From the NCBI GenBank assembly GCA_945881905.1, contig CAMCVV010000018.1:1-44283 (forward strand): a stretch of DNA of 44,283 bases. The letters are read 5' to 3'. The position numbers and the translations under genes were made by a program. Below are positions 10,412-22,900 of this stretch, one piece after another. Numbering within the stretch: the first letter of the stretch is position 1; each line of letters begins with the position of its first letter. The notes under the pieces are model-generated. The model searched no databases, was not told the origin of the DNA, and saw nothing but the letters and a program-made list of their open reading frames with translations. Source of the stretch: Paenibacillus alvei (GTDB taxonomy: Bacteria > Bacillota > Bacilli > Paenibacillales > NBRC-103111).

Positions 10412-11035
10412 TCACTTTTTAAGTGCTGATCTTACAGTTACGTAACTATTTCTAGGACCAGGAATAGAGCCCTTTACTAAAATCACGTTATGTTCAGTAT
10501 CTATCTTTACAATTAATAAGTTTTGTAATGTTATTCTGGCGTGTCCCATGTGACCCGGTAGTTTCTTGCCTTTAGGTACACGGTTTGCTTGAATTGAACC
10601 CATAGACCCCGGTCCGCGATGGTATCGAGAACCATGCGCCATTGGTCCCACAGATTGATTGTGTCTTTTTATGTTACCTTGAAATCCTTTACCTTTAGAA
10701 GTACCAATAACATCTACATATTCGCCTTCATTAAACAGGTCAGCTTTTAATTCTTGACCGACTTCATATTCAGCAATTTGCAATCCACGAAATTCTTTAA
10801 TGTATCTTTTAGGTGTAGAATTTGCTTTCTTCGCGTGTCCTAACTCTGGCTTGATTACTCTTGTAGATTTGCGGTCATCAAATCCCAACTGTATAGCGTC
10901 ATAACCATCATTATCTACATCTTTTTTCTGAAGAACTGTACACGGTCCAGCTTCAATAACAGTAACTGGTGATACAGTGCCGTCAGCGTTAAAGATTTGA
11001 GTCATCCCAATTTTTTTTCCTAAAATACCTTTCAT
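10412..11035 (-). CDS. rplC: 50S ribosomal protein L3
   Basis: Early-assembly large-subunit protein of 207 aa. It begins [16 protein letters not shown] and has the conserved central loop [15 protein letters not shown] ... [13 protein letters not shown]. The ATG at 11033-11035 is preceded by GAGGTG at 6 nt; an in-frame GTG three codons upstream lies within that site and is rejected as start. 43 nt separate it from rpsJ. Confidence 0.97.
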   Translation of the reverse strand: MKGILGKKIGMTQIFNADGTVSPVTVIEAGPCTVLQKKDVDNDGYDAIQLGFDDRKSTRVIKPELGHAKKANSTPKRYIKEFRGLQIAEYEVGQELKADLFNEGEYVDVIGTSKGKGFQGNIKRHNQSVGPMAHGSRYHRGPGSMGSIQANRVPKGKKLPGHMGHARITLQNLLIVKIDTEHNVILVKGSIPGPRNSYVTVRSALKK

Positions 11036-11078
11036 AATTGACACCTCATTTCATTTACATGTAATCTTATAGAATTTA

Positions 11079-11414
<336 letters not shown>

Positions 11415-11467
11415 TTACTATCGGACATACTCCGCGGAAATTATCTGATACCTAATCCATGGCAAAG

Positions 11468-11482
11468 GATCCTGGTGTGTCA
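11468..11482 (-). promoter_or_regulatory. Leader element shared with the rpsL leader
   Basis: In the rpsJ leader, about 37-51 nt after the predicted transcription start, the RNA-sense sequence TGACACACCAGGATC occurs. The rpsL leader has TGACTCACCAGGGTC at 15928-15942, identical at 13 of 15 positions. Here it can form the 5' side of a hairpin with internal loops, pairing with a segment at about 11430-11450. Function unknown; it could be a protein-binding or antitermination site. Confidence 0.4.
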
Positions 11483-11525
11483 GTAACCTCCCGCATCTTC
11501 GCGACGTCATAGACCAACGTTCACT

Positions 11526-11554
11526 ATTATATTAAAATTTTTAATAAAAAGCAA
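11526..11554 (-). promoter_or_regulatory. Sigma-A-type promoter of the S10-spc operon
   Basis: On the minus strand a -35 box TTGCTT (11549-11554) and a perfect -10 box TATAAT (11526-11531) are separated by 17 nt. It lies just after the tuf terminator and about 140 nt before the rpsJ start, so rpsJ and the genes after it have their own transcription start. Confidence 0.85.
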
Positions 11555-11571
11555 GAAGAATATGCTGAAAA

Positions 11572-11601
11572 GAAAAAAACTCATTGCTTTGAGCAATGAG
11601 T
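11572..11601 (-). terminator. Intrinsic terminator of tuf
   Basis: A 10-bp perfect stem (11579-11588 with 11592-11601) with a 3-nt loop is followed on the minus strand by seven U residues (11572-11578) and more U-rich sequence. It begins 10 nt after the tuf stop. It ends the rpsL-rpsG-fusA-tuf transcript before the S10 promoter. Confidence 0.93.
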
Positions 11602-11611
11602 CAAAATTTAG

Positions 11612-12802
11612 TTATTTTGAAATTACTGCAACTGCTCCTGCACCTACAGTACGCCCGCCCTCACGAATTGCGAAGCGGGTACCTTCTTCAATCGCGATTG
11701 GTGAAATCAATTCAACAGTAACGGTAACATTATCACCAGGCATAACCATCTCAGTACCTTCAGGCAAATTGATTATTCCTGTAACATCTGTTGTGCGGAA
11801 ATAAAATTGAGGGCGATAACCCGTGAAAAATGGTTTGTGACGACCGCCTTCTTCTTTTGTTAACACATAAATCTGTGCGGAGAAATTATTGTGAGCTTTA
11901 ACTGATCCCGGCTTAGCGAGTACTTGACCACGTTCAATATTACTTCTTTCGACTCCTCGTAATAACGCACCAATGTTGTCTCCAGCTTGAGCTGAATCAA
12001 GAAGCTTTCTAAACATTTCTACTCCAGTAACAACACATTTGCGATTTTGTTCTGTTAACCCTACGATTTCAACTTCCTCTTGCACTTTAACAGTACCACG
12101 TTCAACACGACCTGTAGCTACTGTACCTCTGCCTGTGATAGAGAATACATCTTCAACCGGCATTAAAAACGGCTTTGAAGTTTCTCTTTCTGGGGTAGGG
12201 ATATACGTATCCACATGATTAAAGAGTTCAATGATTTTTTCTCCCCATGGTCCTTCTGGGTTTTGAAGAGCTTCGCGAGCAGAACCACGAATAATCGGTG
12301 TATCATCTCCGGGAAACTCATAATCATTCAACAAATCACGAACTTCCATTTCCACTAATTCGAGTAGTTCTTCGTCATCTACCATATCGCACTTGTTAAG
12401 AAATACTACGATGTATGGCACTCCTACTTGACGAGACAAAAGAATGTGTTCCCGAGTTTGTGGCATAGGCCCATCTGCAGCGGAAACAACTAGAATTGCT
12501 CCATCCATCTGTGCTGCTCCTGTGATCATGTTTTTAACATAATCAGCATGCCCAGGACAATCCACGTGTGCATAATGACGATTCGGTGTTTCGTATTCAA
12601 CGTGCGCAGTAGATATAGTAATCCCGCGTTCACGTTCTTCTGGAGCTTTATCAATCTGATCAAAAGCTACTGCAGCACCACCGTATTTTTTTGACAATAC
12701 TGTTGTGATTGCAGCTGTAAGCGTTGTTTTCCCATGATCTACGTGTCCAATTGTACCTATGTTTACGTGTGGTTTATTTCTTTCGAATTTTGCCTTACCC
12801 AT
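11612..12802 (-). CDS. tuf: Elongation factor Tu
   Basis: GTPase of 396 aa that delivers aminoacyl-tRNA to the ribosome. The P-loop GHVDHGKT is at residues 19-26, followed by [21 protein letters not shown] and NKCDMVDD, then beta-barrel domains 2 and 3, ending [17 protein letters not shown]. It resembles Paenibacillaceae EF-Tu closely from memory (for example [20 protein letters not shown]). Last gene of the str operon, 36 nt after fusA, followed by a clear terminator. Confidence 0.98.
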   Translation of the reverse strand: MGKAKFERNKPHVNIGTIGHVDHGKTTLTAAITTVLSKKYGGAAVAFDQIDKAPEERERGITISTAHVEYETPNRHYAHVDCPGHADYVKNMITGAAQMDGAILVVSAADGPMPQTREHILLSRQVGVPYIVVFLNKCDMVDDEELLELVEMEVRDLLNDYEFPGDDTPIIRGSAREALQNPEGPWGEKIIELFNHVDTYIPTPERETSKPFLMPVEDVFSITGRGTVATGRVERGTVKVQEEVEIVGLTEQNRKCVVTGVEMFRKLLDSAQAGDNIGALLRGVERSNIERGQVLAKPGSVKAHNNFSAQIYVLTKEEGGRHKPFFTGYRPQFYFRTTDVTGIINLPEGTEMVMPGDNVTVTVELISPIAIEEGTRFAIREGGRTVGAGAVAVISK

Positions 12803-12838
12803 TTTATAAATTCCTCCTTTATTTTCCTGAATTTAATA

Positions 12839-14914
12839 TTATGCTCCTTTAGCTTTTGAAACAATCTCTTCTGCAATTGATTTGGGCACTTCTTCGTAGT
12901 GAGATAACTCCATCGAATAGTTTCCTCGTCCTTGGGTTTTTGACCTAAGCGTTGTAGAATAGCCAAACATTTCAGATAATGGGACTTTTGAACGAATAAT
13001 TTGTGCCCCTAAACGCGAATCCATACCTTCTATTCGTCCACGTCTTGAATTTAAATCGCCCATCACATCACCCATGTATTCTTCAGGTACTGTAACTTCA
13101 ACTTTCATGACTGGCTCTAAAATAACCGGTTTGCATTTTTCTTTAGCTGCTTTAAGTGCCATAGATCCAGCAATTTTGAAAGCCATCTCGCTTGAATCAA
13201 CATCATGATAGGACCCATCATATACAGTTGCTTTGATATCTACCAATGGAAACCCTGCGATGACTCCATTTTTCATGGATTCTTCGATACCCGCTTGAAT
13301 TGGAGCAATAAATTCTCTAGGAATTGAACCCCCAACAACCTTGCTTTCAAATAAAAATCCTGCACCAGGCTCTTGCGGAGAAAATTCGACCCAACAGTGG
13401 CCATATTGACCACGGCCACCAGATTGACGAACAAATTTACCTTCAACTTTTGCAGTACCTTTAAACGTTTCTCTATAAGCAACTTGTGGTTTACCCACAC
13501 TTGTTTCTACTTTAAACTCTCGTACCATTCGATCTACAATAATTTCAAGATGTAATTCACCCATCCCTGAAATAATGGTTTGTCCTGTTTCTTCATCAGT
13601 GTGTGCTCGGAATGTAGGATCTTCCTCAGATAACTTCGAAAGTGCAATACCTAGTTTATCTTGATCTGCTTTAGTTTTCGGTTCAATGGCAACTGATATT
13701 ACGGGATCCGGAAAATTCATCTTCTCAAGAATAACAAGATGTTTTTCGTCACATAATGTATCACCTGTGATTGTATCTTTTAAACCGATAGCCGCCGCGA
13801 TATCTCCAGCATATACTTCACTTATCTCTGCACGTGAATTTGCATGCATTTGAAGAATACGACTTATTCTTTCTCGTTTTCCTTTTGTTGCATTAAGCAC
13901 ATAAGAACCCGCTTGTAATACACCAGAATATACACGGAAAAAAGTTAGTTTCCCAACAAATGGGTCTGTCATAATTTTAAAGGCTAATGCAGAGAAAGGC
14001 TGATCATCAGCTGATTTTATCAATGTATCCGATCCATCTTCAAGAATTGCTCTGATGTCAGGAACATCTATAGGAGCAGGCAAGTAATCGACAACTGCAT
14101 CAAGCATGAGTTGTACACCTTTATTTTTGTAGGATGATCCGCATATCACAGGGAAAATCTTAACATCAACAACCCCCTTACGCAATACTGCTTTGATTTC
14201 GGGTATTGATATCAATTCGCCTTCAAGATATTTAATTGTAAGCTCTTCATCAAGTTCGGCTACTCTCTCTATAAGTTCTAATCTCAGTTTATCTGCTTGT
14301 TCTTTATATTCATTCGGGATTTCAACTTTTTCAATATCTTTCCCCAAATCATCTTTATACAAATAAGCACATTCTTCGACTAAATCTATGATCCCAATAA
14401 AATCTGATTCTGCTCCTATTGGTAACTGAATCGGAACTGCATTAGCACCCAACTTTAATCTCATCTGTTTAATTGCACCCAAGAAATCAGCACCGATGAT
14501 ATCCATTTTATTAACATATGCGATTCGAGGAACATTGTATCTATCTGCTTGTCTCCAAACAGTTTCGGATTGAGGCTCTACACCTTCTTTTGCACTAAAG
14601 ACTCCTACTGCTCCATCTAATACACGAAGTGAACGCTCTACTTCTACAGTAAAGTCCACATGTCCTGGAGTATCAATGATATTAATACGATAATCTTTCC
14701 ACTCTGCTGTTGTTGCAGCTGAAGTTATTGTGATACCTCGTTCCTGCTCTTGTTCCATCCAGTCCATTGTTGCTGCGCCTTCATGGACTTCACCGATTTT
14801 ATGAACACGGCCTGTGTAGAAAAGAATTCGCTCTGTAGTGGTAGTTTTACCAGCATCAATATGTGCCATGATTCCTATATTTCGTGTATTTTTTAAGGAG
14901 AACGATCTAGGCAT
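12839..14914 (-). CDS. fusA: Elongation factor G
   Basis: Ribosomal translocase of 691 aa. The GTP-binding motif AHIDAGKTT is at residues 17-25, followed by [22 protein letters not shown] and NKMD. The switch region EQERGITI is intact, and the C-terminal domains IV-V include [12 protein letters not shown] and the RRGRIEGM segment. ATG start with GGAG. Standard str operon position between rpsG and tuf. Confidence 0.98.
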   Translation of the reverse strand: MPRSFSLKNTRNIGIMAHIDAGKTTTTERILFYTGRVHKIGEVHEGAATMDWMEQEQERGITITSAATTAEWKDYRINIIDTPGHVDFTVEVERSLRVLDGAVGVFSAKEGVEPQSETVWRQADRYNVPRIAYVNKMDIIGADFLGAIKQMRLKLGANAVPIQLPIGAESDFIGIIDLVEECAYLYKDDLGKDIEKVEIPNEYKEQADKLRLELIERVAELDEELTIKYLEGELISIPEIKAVLRKGVVDVKIFPVICGSSYKNKGVQLMLDAVVDYLPAPIDVPDIRAILEDGSDTLIKSADDQPFSALAFKIMTDPFVGKLTFFRVYSGVLQAGSYVLNATKGKRERISRILQMHANSRAEISEVYAGDIAAAIGLKDTITGDTLCDEKHLVILEKMNFPDPVISVAIEPKTKADQDKLGIALSKLSEEDPTFRAHTDEETGQTIISGMGELHLEIIVDRMVREFKVETSVGKPQVAYRETFKGTAKVEGKFVRQSGGRGQYGHCWVEFSPQEPGAGFLFESKVVGGSIPREFIAPIQAGIEESMKNGVIAGFPLVDIKATVYDGSYHDVDSSEMAFKIAGSMALKAAKEKCKPVILEPVMKVEVTVPEEYMGDVMGDLNSRRGRIEGMDSRLGAQIIRSKVPLSEMFGYSTTLRSKTQGRGNYSMELSHYEEVPKSIAEEIVSKAKGA

Positions 14915-14947
14915 TTGTCAGTCTCCTTTCTATATATTTTTTAATTT

Positions 14948-15418
14948 CTACCAACGATAATGAGCAAAAGCTTTGTTCGCTTCAGCCATTTTATGTGTAT
15001 CTTCACGCTTCTTTACAGATGCGCCTGTGTTGTTGCTCGCATCAACAATTTCAAATGCTAGTCTTTCTTCCATTGTTTTTTCGCCTCGTAAACGAGAGTA
15101 ATTAACAAGCCACCGTAACCCTAATGTGGTACGTCTATCTGGTTTCACTTCAATAGGTACTTGATAGTTAGCTCCGCCAACACGTCGTGCTTTTACTTCT
15201 AGTACGGGCATGATATTTTTTATTGCTTGTTCAAAAATCTCCATAGGTTCTTTACCTGAACGATCTTGAACTAGGTTAAAAGCATTATATAATATTGATT
15301 GTGCTACCCCTCTTTTACCATCAATCATAATATGATTGATGAGTCTGGTTACTAATTTACTCTTGTATATGGGGTCTGGCAATACATCTCTACGTGTAAT
15401 CGGTCCTTTTCGTGGCAC
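14948..15418 (-). CDS. rpsG: 30S ribosomal protein S7
   Basis: Primary 16S rRNA-binding protein of the 30S head, 156 aa. Starts [21 protein letters not shown] and ends [14 protein letters not shown], both typical. The start codon is GTG (15416-15418), 9 nt after GGAGG. It lies 43 nt after rpsL and 33 nt before fusA. Confidence 0.97.
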   Translation of the reverse strand: MPRKGPITRRDVLPDPIYKSKLVTRLINHIMIDGKRGVAQSILYNAFNLVQDRSGKEPMEIFEQAIKNIMPVLEVKARRVGGANYQVPIEVKPDRRTTLGLRWLVNYSRLRGEKTMEERLAFEIVDASNNTGASVKKREDTHKMAEANKAFAHYRW

Positions 15419-15461
15419 TCTTACATTCCTCCTCCTTTCGTAATTTAATCTTTGTTGTTAA

Positions 15462-15881
15462 TTATTTTTTTACTTTTGGACGTTTTGTTCCGTATTTAGA
15501 ACGAGCTTGCTTTCGATTATTGACTCCTGATGTGTCCAATGCACCGCGAACAATGTGGTATCTTACACCTGGTAGATCCTTAATTCTTCCGCCTCGGATT
15601 AAAACAACGCTATGTTCTTGCAAGTTATGACCAATACCTGGTATATATGCAGTAACCTCAACTCGATTTGTTAATCGAACACGAGCATATTTACGAAGTG
15701 CAGAGTTAGGTTTTTTAGGAGTCATAGTACCCACACGAGTACATACACCTCTTTTTTGAGGAGAACTTATCTCAGTTGCTTCTCTTTTTAAAGCATTAAA
15801 TCCGCGTTGAAGAGCCGGCGACTTAGATTTTACGATTTTTTCTTCTCGCCCTTTTCGGACTAATTGATTGATTGTTGGCAT
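15462..15881 (-). CDS. rpsL: 30S ribosomal protein S12
   Basis: Decoding-centre protein of 139 aa. [14 protein letters not shown] is the standard start; the ATG at 15879-15881 has GGAGGT 6 nt upstream, so further in-frame upstream codons are not used. The segment [11 protein letters not shown] carries the lysines (K56, K57) where streptomycin-resistance changes arise; they are wild type. First gene of the str operon, with its own promoter about 240 nt upstream and no L7Ae-like gene before it. Confidence 0.98.
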   Translation of the reverse strand: MPTINQLVRKGREEKIVKSKSPALQRGFNALKREATEISSPQKRGVCTRVGTMTPKKPNSALRKYARVRLTNRVEVTAYIPGIGHNLQEHSVVLIRGGRIKDLPGVRYHIVRGALDTSGVNNRKQARSKYGTKRPKVKK

Positions 15882-15927
15882 TTCGCCACCTCCTTCCCTC
15901 AAAATTAGGTCATTTATTAAGTCCACA

Positions 15928-15942
15928 GACCCTGGTGAGTCA
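15928..15942 (-). promoter_or_regulatory. Leader element shared with the rpsJ leader
   Basis: RNA-sense TGACTCACCAGGGTC lies 47-61 nt upstream of the rpsL start. It matches the element in the rpsJ leader (11468-11482) at 13 of 15 positions. A short GTC-tgtg-GAC hairpin can form at its 3' end. No function is known to me. Confidence 0.4.
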
Positions 15943-16123
15943 TTTCAAAATACAACTCTTCAGTGTTTAAATGGTTTTGAACAATATTTATTTGCTGTGC
16001 ATCCACTATGATTTAAATTGTGAACCACAACAGTATGGAGTAATTCTATACGTATTACATGAGATTAATCTTAAGAACTCTCGTTTTCTTGAATTAAATA
16101 TTTCAAGACAGGCATACTTCGAT

Positions 16124-16152
16124 ATATTAGCATTTCAGAAAAAGTGTGTCAA
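16124..16152 (-). promoter_or_regulatory. Sigma-A-type promoter of the str operon (rpsL-rpsG-fusA-tuf)
   Basis: On the minus strand a perfect -35 box TTGACA (16147-16152) and a -10 box TAATAT (16124-16129) are separated by 17 nt. The predicted start near 16117 gives a leader of about 236 nt before rpsL. It lies in the 410-nt gap between rpoC and rpsL, which holds no credible gene. Confidence 0.88.
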
Positions 16153-16193
16153 GGACTTCTCATTAATTTTTAGAGTAATTGAAGTGAATTATG

Positions 16194-16231
16194 TGTCAGA
16201 AAGATAAGTAATTTCACTTATCTTTCTGACA
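16194..16231 (-). terminator. Perfect 16-bp hairpin after rpoC, without a U-tract
   Basis: Positions 16194-16209 pair perfectly with 16216-16231 around a 6-nt loop, about 60 nt after the rpoC stop and 42 nt before the -35 box of the str promoter. No U-run follows on either strand. It may reduce read-through from rpoBC, protect the 3' end of the mRNA or be an RNase III-type processing site; a classic intrinsic terminator is not supported. Confidence 0.6.
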
Positions 16232-16291
16232 TTAACGCACTGAGTAACAGCAGTTTCTTATTATGTCTTGAACTGGAATGTCATAAACAGA

Positions 16292-19200
16292 TCATTCGCG
16301 AGTTGAAATTACATTTTCTTTATTCCCTTCAACCATTAACTCATTTTTTGGATTAACTACTCGTATATCCCGATACCTCGGCATACCTGTTCCTGCTGGA
16401 ATGAGTTTTCCAATAATTACATTTTCTTTTAAACCTAGAAGTTTATCCACTTTACCCTTAATAGCTGCATCTGTTAAAACGCGCGTGGTTTCCTGGAAAG
16501 ATGCTGCAGATAAGAATGAATCTGTTTCTAAAGATGCTTTTGTAATACCCAATAACACGGGTTTAGCTACTGCAGGCTCTTTATTAGAAAAGAGTGCCAC
16601 TTTATTTGCTTCTTCGTATACATGAATATCAGTATACGATCCAGGTAATAACGAAGTGTCTCCAGCTTCAACAATTCTGATCTTACGCAACATTTGACGT
16701 ACCATAACTTCAATATGTTTATCATTAATTTCTACACCTTGATTACGATAGACGCGTTGAACTTCTCTCAAAATATAATTTTGCACTCCTCTGATGCCTT
16801 TGATTCGGAGCATTTCCTTAGGGTCTATAGATCCTTCAGTTAATTCGTCACCAGCTTCTATTTGCTGATTCATAACTACACGAATTCTCGAACCATATGG
16901 TACAGCGTACAATTTTGTTTCTGCTTCGCCTTGAACTTCAATTTCTCTGCGATCTTTTGCTTCACGTATCTCTTTAACGAATCCGTCAAGCTCAGAAATT
17001 ATTGCTTGCCCTTTAGGGTTTCTTGCTTCAAACAATTCTTGGATACGCGGAAGACCTTGCGTAATATCATCTCCAGCAACGCCACCCGTATGGAATGTTC
17101 TCATGGTTAGTTGTGTTCCAGGTTCACCAATGGATTGTGCAGCAATAATCCCAACAGCTTCCCCTATTTCTACGAATTGTCCGGTTGCCAGATTGCGACC
17201 ATAACACTTCTTGCATACCCCATGTCTAGATCTACAGCTCAAAACAGATCGGATCTGAAGTTTTTCGATACCCGCAAAAATAATCTTGTCCGCTATTTCT
17301 GAATCAATTAATTCATTATGACTGACGATAATTTCATCAGTATTTGGATGGCGTATCGTTTCGAAAGAGTATCTTCCTTCAATTCGATCATATAAATCTT
17401 CAATGACTTCTTTGCCATCTTGAATTTTGGAAACCATAAAGCCTTTATCTGTTCCACAATCTTCATCTCTAACAATGACATCTTGTGCCACATCAACAAG
17501 CCTTCTAGTCAAATAACCTGAATCTGCTGTTCGTAGTGCAGTATCAGCGAGACCCTTTCTTGCTCCATGAGTTGAAATGAAATATTCGAGAACAGTTAGA
17601 CCTTCTCTAAAGTTAGATTTAATAGGTAACTCAATGATTTTACCAGATGGATTAGCCATGAGTCCTCTCATACCACCAAGTTGTGTAATCTGAGATTTAT
17701 TACCACGTGCTTTGGATTCAACCATCATACTTAATGAATTGTATTTATCTAACGATTTCATCAATATTTCAGTGATTTCATCTTTTGCTTTACTCCAAAT
17801 AATAATAACCTGGTCATATCTTTCTTCGTTAGTAATCAATCCGCGACGATACTGGTTAGTAACAATCCTCACTTTTTCTTCGCAATTACGAAGAATTTCA
17901 TTTTTTTCTTTGGGTACTATCACATCTGATACAGCAACAGTAATTCCAGATTTAGTAGAATAAGTGAATCCTAACTCTTTAATTTTATCAAGAATAATTG
18001 ATGTTTTTGTAGTGTGATACTTACGGAAACACTCTGCAATTATAGTACCCAGATACTCTTTGCCAATTGCTTTGCATTCAGGTAATTCTTCCATAATTGT
18101 TTTTAGATTTCCGCCTTTTTCAAACACAAAATAAGTGTCTGGAATACCTTTTAATAAATTTTCTTTTGTTGGTTCATTAATATAAGGTAGGTCTGGCGGA
18201 AAAATTTCATTGAATATAATTTTTCCGATTGTAGTAATAAGCATCGCATTTTCTTGATTCTTCGTGAAGCATGTTTTGCTTAACCCTTTAGCAGGTATTG
18301 CAACTCGAGCATGCAATGACATTCTACCCGATTGATATGCTGATACTGCTTCATTCACACTGCTCATGATACTACCTGAACCGATCGCATTTTTATTGTC
18401 CATCGTAAGATAGAAACATCCAAGTACCATATCCTGAGAAGGGGTAACTACTGGTTTTCCATCTTTAGGATTCAAAATATTACCGGAAGCTAGCATCAGG
18501 ATTCTTGCTTCTGCTTGAGCTTCTGCAGATAAAGGTACATGAACTGCCATTTGATCACCATCAAAGTCAGCATTATAAGCAGTACACACTAAAGGATGTA
18601 GTTTGATTGCTCTTCCTTCTACTAAAATTGGTTCAAAAGCTTGAATTCCTAATCTGTGTAAAGTAGGAGCTCTATTGAGCAATACAGGATGCTCTTTAAT
18701 AACTTCTTCAAGTACGTCCCAAACATCTGCACTAACTCGTTCGACTTTTCTTTTCGCGCTCTTAATATTATGAGCAAGTCCTTTATTTACTAATTCTTTC
18801 ATAACAAAAGGTTTGAAGAGTTCGAGTGCCATCTCTTTTGGTAAACCACATTGAAACATTTTCAAATCAGGACCAACAACGATAACAGATCGTCCTGAAT
18901 AGTCCACTCGTTTCCCGAGAAGATTCTGTCTGAATCGACCTTGTTTCCCTTTGAGCATATGACTCAAAGATTTTAAAGGCCGATTGCCAGGCCCAGTTAC
19001 TGGTCGACCTCTTCTGCCATTATCAATCAATGCATCCACAGCTTCTTGAAGCATTCTTTTTTCATTTTGCACAATAATATCCGGTGCTCCTAAATCAAGC
19101 AACCGCTTTAGTCGATTATTTCTATTAATTACACGACGGTATAAATCATTTAGATCCGATGTAGCAAATCTACCTCCGTCCAATTGAACCATTGGGCGTA

Positions 19201-19912
19201 GTTCTGGAGGAATAACAGGCAACACATCCAAGATCATCCAATCAGGCAGGTTTTTGGAATTTCTAAATGCTTCCATCACTTCTAAACGTTTTATCGCTCT
19301 GTTCCGACGTTGTCCTTGAGCAGTTTTAAGTTCTTCCTTTAAAGTTTCGACTTCCCGATCAATTTCAATGTCTTGAAGCAGTCTTTTTACTGCTTCAGCA
19401 CCCATTCCTGCTTGAAAAGCATAGCCGTATTTTTCGCGGTAGCTACGATATTCTTTTTCGGAGAGTAATTGCTTCTTCTCAAGTGGCGTATCTCCTGGGT
19501 CTGTAACTACATATGAGGCGAAATAAATAACTTCCTCTAAGGATCTAGGTGACATATCTAAAGCTAGACCCATTCTGCTAGGAATGCCTTTGAAATACCA
19601 TATGTGCGATACTGGCGCTGCAAGTTCAATATGACCCATGCGCTCTCTACGAACTTTTTGTCGTGTCACTTCAACACCACATCGGTCACAAACTACTCCC
19701 TTGTAACGAACGCGTTTGTATTTACCACAATGACATTCCCAATCTTTTGTTGGACCAAAAATTTTCTCGCAAAAAAGGCCTTCTTTTTCGGGTTTTAAAG
19801 TCCGATAATTAATAGTTTCTGGTTTCTTCACTTCTCCACGAGACCAAGAACGGATTTTATCGGGAGAAGCAAGGCCTATTTTCATGTACTCAAAGTTATT
19901 GACGTCTAACAA
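16292..19912 (-). CDS. rpoC: DNA-directed RNA polymerase subunit beta'
   Basis: Catalytic subunit of RNA polymerase, 1206 aa. The N-terminal zinc ribbon uses C60, C62, C75 and C78, and the active-site metal motif NADFDGDQ is at 447-454. The second zinc cluster ([13 protein letters not shown]) and the trigger-loop region [21 protein letters not shown] are intact. The start is TTG (19910-19912), 8 nt after GGAGG, giving [17 protein letters not shown]. It lies 67 nt after rpoB. Confidence 0.98.
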   Translation of the reverse strand: MLDVNNFEYMKIGLASPDKIRSWSRGEVKKPETINYRTLKPEKEGLFCEKIFGPTKDWECHCGKYKRVRYKGVVCDRCGVEVTRQKVRRERMGHIELAAPVSHIWYFKGIPSRMGLALDMSPRSLEEVIYFASYVVTDPGDTPLEKKQLLSEKEYRSYREKYGYAFQAGMGAEAVKRLLQDIEIDREVETLKEELKTAQGQRRNRAIKRLEVMEAFRNSKNLPDWMILDVLPVIPPELRPMVQLDGGRFATSDLNDLYRRVINRNNRLKRLLDLGAPDIIVQNEKRMLQEAVDALIDNGRRGRPVTGPGNRPLKSLSHMLKGKQGRFRQNLLGKRVDYSGRSVIVVGPDLKMFQCGLPKEMALELFKPFVMKELVNKGLAHNIKSAKRKVERVSADVWDVLEEVIKEHPVLLNRAPTLHRLGIQAFEPILVEGRAIKLHPLVCTAYNADFDGDQMAVHVPLSAEAQAEARILMLASGNILNPKDGKPVVTPSQDMVLGCFYLTMDNKNAIGSGSIMSSVNEAVSAYQSGRMSLHARVAIPAKGLSKTCFTKNQENAMLITTIGKIIFNEIFPPDLPYINEPTKENLLKGIPDTYFVFEKGGNLKTIMEELPECKAIGKEYLGTIIAECFRKYHTTKTSIILDKIKELGFTYSTKSGITVAVSDVIVPKEKNEILRNCEEKVRIVTNQYRRGLITNEERYDQVIIIWSKAKDEITEILMKSLDKYNSLSMMVESKARGNKSQITQLGGMRGLMANPSGKIIELPIKSNFREGLTVLEYFISTHGARKGLADTALRTADSGYLTRRLVDVAQDVIVRDEDCGTDKGFMVSKIQDGKEVIEDLYDRIEGRYSFETIRHPNTDEIIVSHNELIDSEIADKIIFAGIEKLQIRSVLSCRSRHGVCKKCYGRNLATGQFVEIGEAVGIIAAQSIGEPGTQLTMRTFHTGGVAGDDITQGLPRIQELFEARNPKGQAIISELDGFVKEIREAKDRREIEVQGEAETKLYAVPYGSRIRVVMNQQIEAGDELTEGSIDPKEMLRIKGIRGVQNYILREVQRVYRNQGVEINDKHIEVMVRQMLRKIRIVEAGDTSLLPGSYTDIHVYEEANKVALFSNKEPAVAKPVLLGITKASLETDSFLSAASFQETTRVLTDAAIKGKVDKLLGLKENVIIGKLIPAGTGMPRYRDIRVVNPKNELMVEGNKENVISTRE

Positions 19913-19979
19913 GGAGCAACCCTCCTTAAGATATATAAACCTTTTTTTTAATTAGCTTAATTGAGTAAACAATACATTG

Positions 19980-22900
19980 TTACTCCGCGCTTATCTCAGC
20001 ACCCTCTAAATTCAGGTTCAATTTATCTCGGCTTGACTCATCATCTTCATCGCTTTCTTTCATTTCTATTTCCTCTTCAGAACCTGATAGAATCTTCACA
20101 TCCATACATAAGCTCTGTAACTCTTTAATTAATACTTTAAAGGATTCAGGTACTCCAGGTTCTGGAACATTCTCACCTTTGACTACTGATTCATAAGTCT
20201 TTACTCGACCGACGACATCATCTGATTTCACAGTTAGAATTTCTTGGAGAGTATATGCTGCTCCATATGCTTCAAGCGCCCAAACTTCCATCTCCCCAAA
20301 ACGCTGTCCACCGAACTGAGCTTTGCCTCCTAGTGGCTGTTGGGTGACTAAAGAATAAGGGCCTGTTGAACGAGCATGTATTTTGTCGTCTACCATATGT
20401 GCAAGTTTAATCATATACATGACCCCTACTGTAACTTCTCGCTCAAATGGGTCCCCAGTACGCCCATCATATAGAATCGTTTTCCCACTCCTTTGCATTC
20501 CAGCTTCTTCCATAGCATCAAAAACATCGTATTCATGAGCTCCATCAAATACTGGAGTTGCCATATGAATTCCTAATTTTTTAGCAGCCATGCCTAAATG
20601 AACTTCTAAAACTTGCCCGATATTCATTCTTGAAGGAACACCTAATGGATTAAGAACAACTTCAACGGGGGTTCCATCTGGAAGAAAAGGCATGTCTTCT
20701 TCTGGCATAATTCTTGCAATAACACCTTTATTACCATGCCGACCAGCCATTTTATCGCCTTCAGAAATTTTCCTTTTTTGAGCTATATATACTCTAACCA
20801 GATGGTTTACACCTGGTGGAAGCTCATCACCATTCTCGCGAGTGAACACTTTGACGTCAACAACAATACCATCTGTTCCATGTGGTACTCGCAATGAAGT
20901 ATCTCTCACTTCTCTGGCCTTTTCACCGAAAATAGCATGTAAAAGTCTCTCTTCAGCAGTGAGTTCTGTTACACCCTTTGGAGTTACTTTGCCAACGAGA
21001 ATATCACCTGCCCCGATTTCTGCGCCGATTCTAATAATACCACGCTCATCCAAATTCTTAAGTGCATCCTCACCCACATTCGGTATGTCGCGTGTAATTT
21101 CTTCTGGACCGAGTTTAGTATCTCGTGCTTCGGATTCATATTCTTCGATATGAATAGAAGTATACACATCTTCTTTCACTAATCTCCGGCTAAGTAATAT
21201 CGCGTCTTCATAGTTGTAGCCTTCCCAAGCCATAAAAGCAACGACTACGTTTCTACCTAGTGCTAATTCCCCTTGTTCAGTTGATGGACCATCAGCTAAA
21301 ACATCACCAATCTTAACTTCTTGTCCTTTTTCGATGATCGGCCTTTGATTTATACACGTACCTTGATTTGACCGCATAAATTTATGGAGCTTGTGTTTAA
21401 CTATATCCCCATTAACGATTTTTCCGTTTATCGTTTCTTGACAACGTACCCAAATTTCATTAGCAGAACACTTTTCAATGAATCCATTGTGTTTAGATAC
21501 AATACAGACACCTGAATCTTTTGCGGATTTGTGCTCCATTCCAGTTCCAACTAGCGGTGCTTTTGGTATTAATAGAGGCACTGCTTGCCGCTGCATGTTT
21601 GAACCCATTAGGGCTCGGTTAGAGTCATCGTTCTCAAGAAATGGAATTAATGCTGTTGCTACTGAAACGACTTGTTTCGGCGAAACATCCATATAATCTA
21701 CTCTTCCAATGGGAAGAGTTAAAATATCATCTTTAAAACGAACAATGACAGATTCTTCTGCAAATAAACCTACATCTGTTAGTTTTGCATTCGCTTGTGC
21801 AATAACATAATTATCTTCTTCATCTGCGGTTAAATAAGAAATCTGCTCAGTTACAATGCCTGTTTTGGGGTCTACCCAACGGTATGGTGCTTCGATAAAT
21901 CCGTATTCATTTATTCTGGCAAACGTTGATAGAGAATTGATTAATCCTATATTAGGACCCTCAGGAGTTTCGATTGGGCACATCCGGCCATAGTGAGAAT
22001 GATGTACGTCTCGCACTTCAAAACCTGCACGTTCACGCGTTAACCCCCCTGGACCAAGTGCGGATAAACGTCTTTTATGAGTTAACTCTGCAAGTGGATT
22101 CGTTTGATCCATAAATTGAGATAACTGCGAACTCCCGAAAAACTCTTTGATTGAAGCAATCACAGGCCTTATATTAATTAACGCCTGAGGAGTAACTACG
22201 CTTGCATCTTGAATGGACATGCGTTCTCTCACAACGCGCTCCATTCTAGACAATCCAATCCTAAATTGGTTTTGAAGCAGTTCACCCACTGAACGAAGTC
22301 TTCTATTGCCTAAATGGTCAATATCGTCGACATAACCAATATTATGATGTAAATCAATGAAATAATTAATAGAAGCGATGATGTCAGCAGGAGTAATATT
22401 CTTAATTGATTTGTTCACTGCTCTATTCGATATAATTTTTACAATTTTTCCTTCTTCTTTTGATGAATAGACTTGTATGCATTGCAGTTGAATACGATCC
22501 GTGTCTGCAACACCTCTAGAAATAGGGTAATCTTTATTTCCCACGCCATCTTCAAGAAAAGGTAAAATCTCATCTAAGACCCGTCGATCTATCAGTTGAC
22601 CAGCTTCGGCAATAATTTCGCCTGTTTCTGGGTTTACTAGTGTTTCTGCTAATCTTTGGTTAAACAACCTGTTCTTGATATGAAGTTTTTTGTTGATTTT
22701 GTATCGACCTACATTTGCAAGATCATAACGCTTAGGATCAAAAAAACGTGCAACAAGTAAGCTTTTTGCATTTTCTAATGTTGGCGGCTCTCCAGGTCGA
22801 AGACGCTCATAAATCTCCAGAAGTGCTTTATCTGTAGAATCCGTATTATCCTTTTCCAATGTGTTGCGGATATATTCATCTTCTCCAAGTAACTCAAGGA

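Noticed and set aside
15971-16207. Plus-strand frame of 78 codons between rpsL and rpoC
   Set aside because: It has no ribosome-binding site, no recognisable family, and lies antisense across the str promoter and leader.
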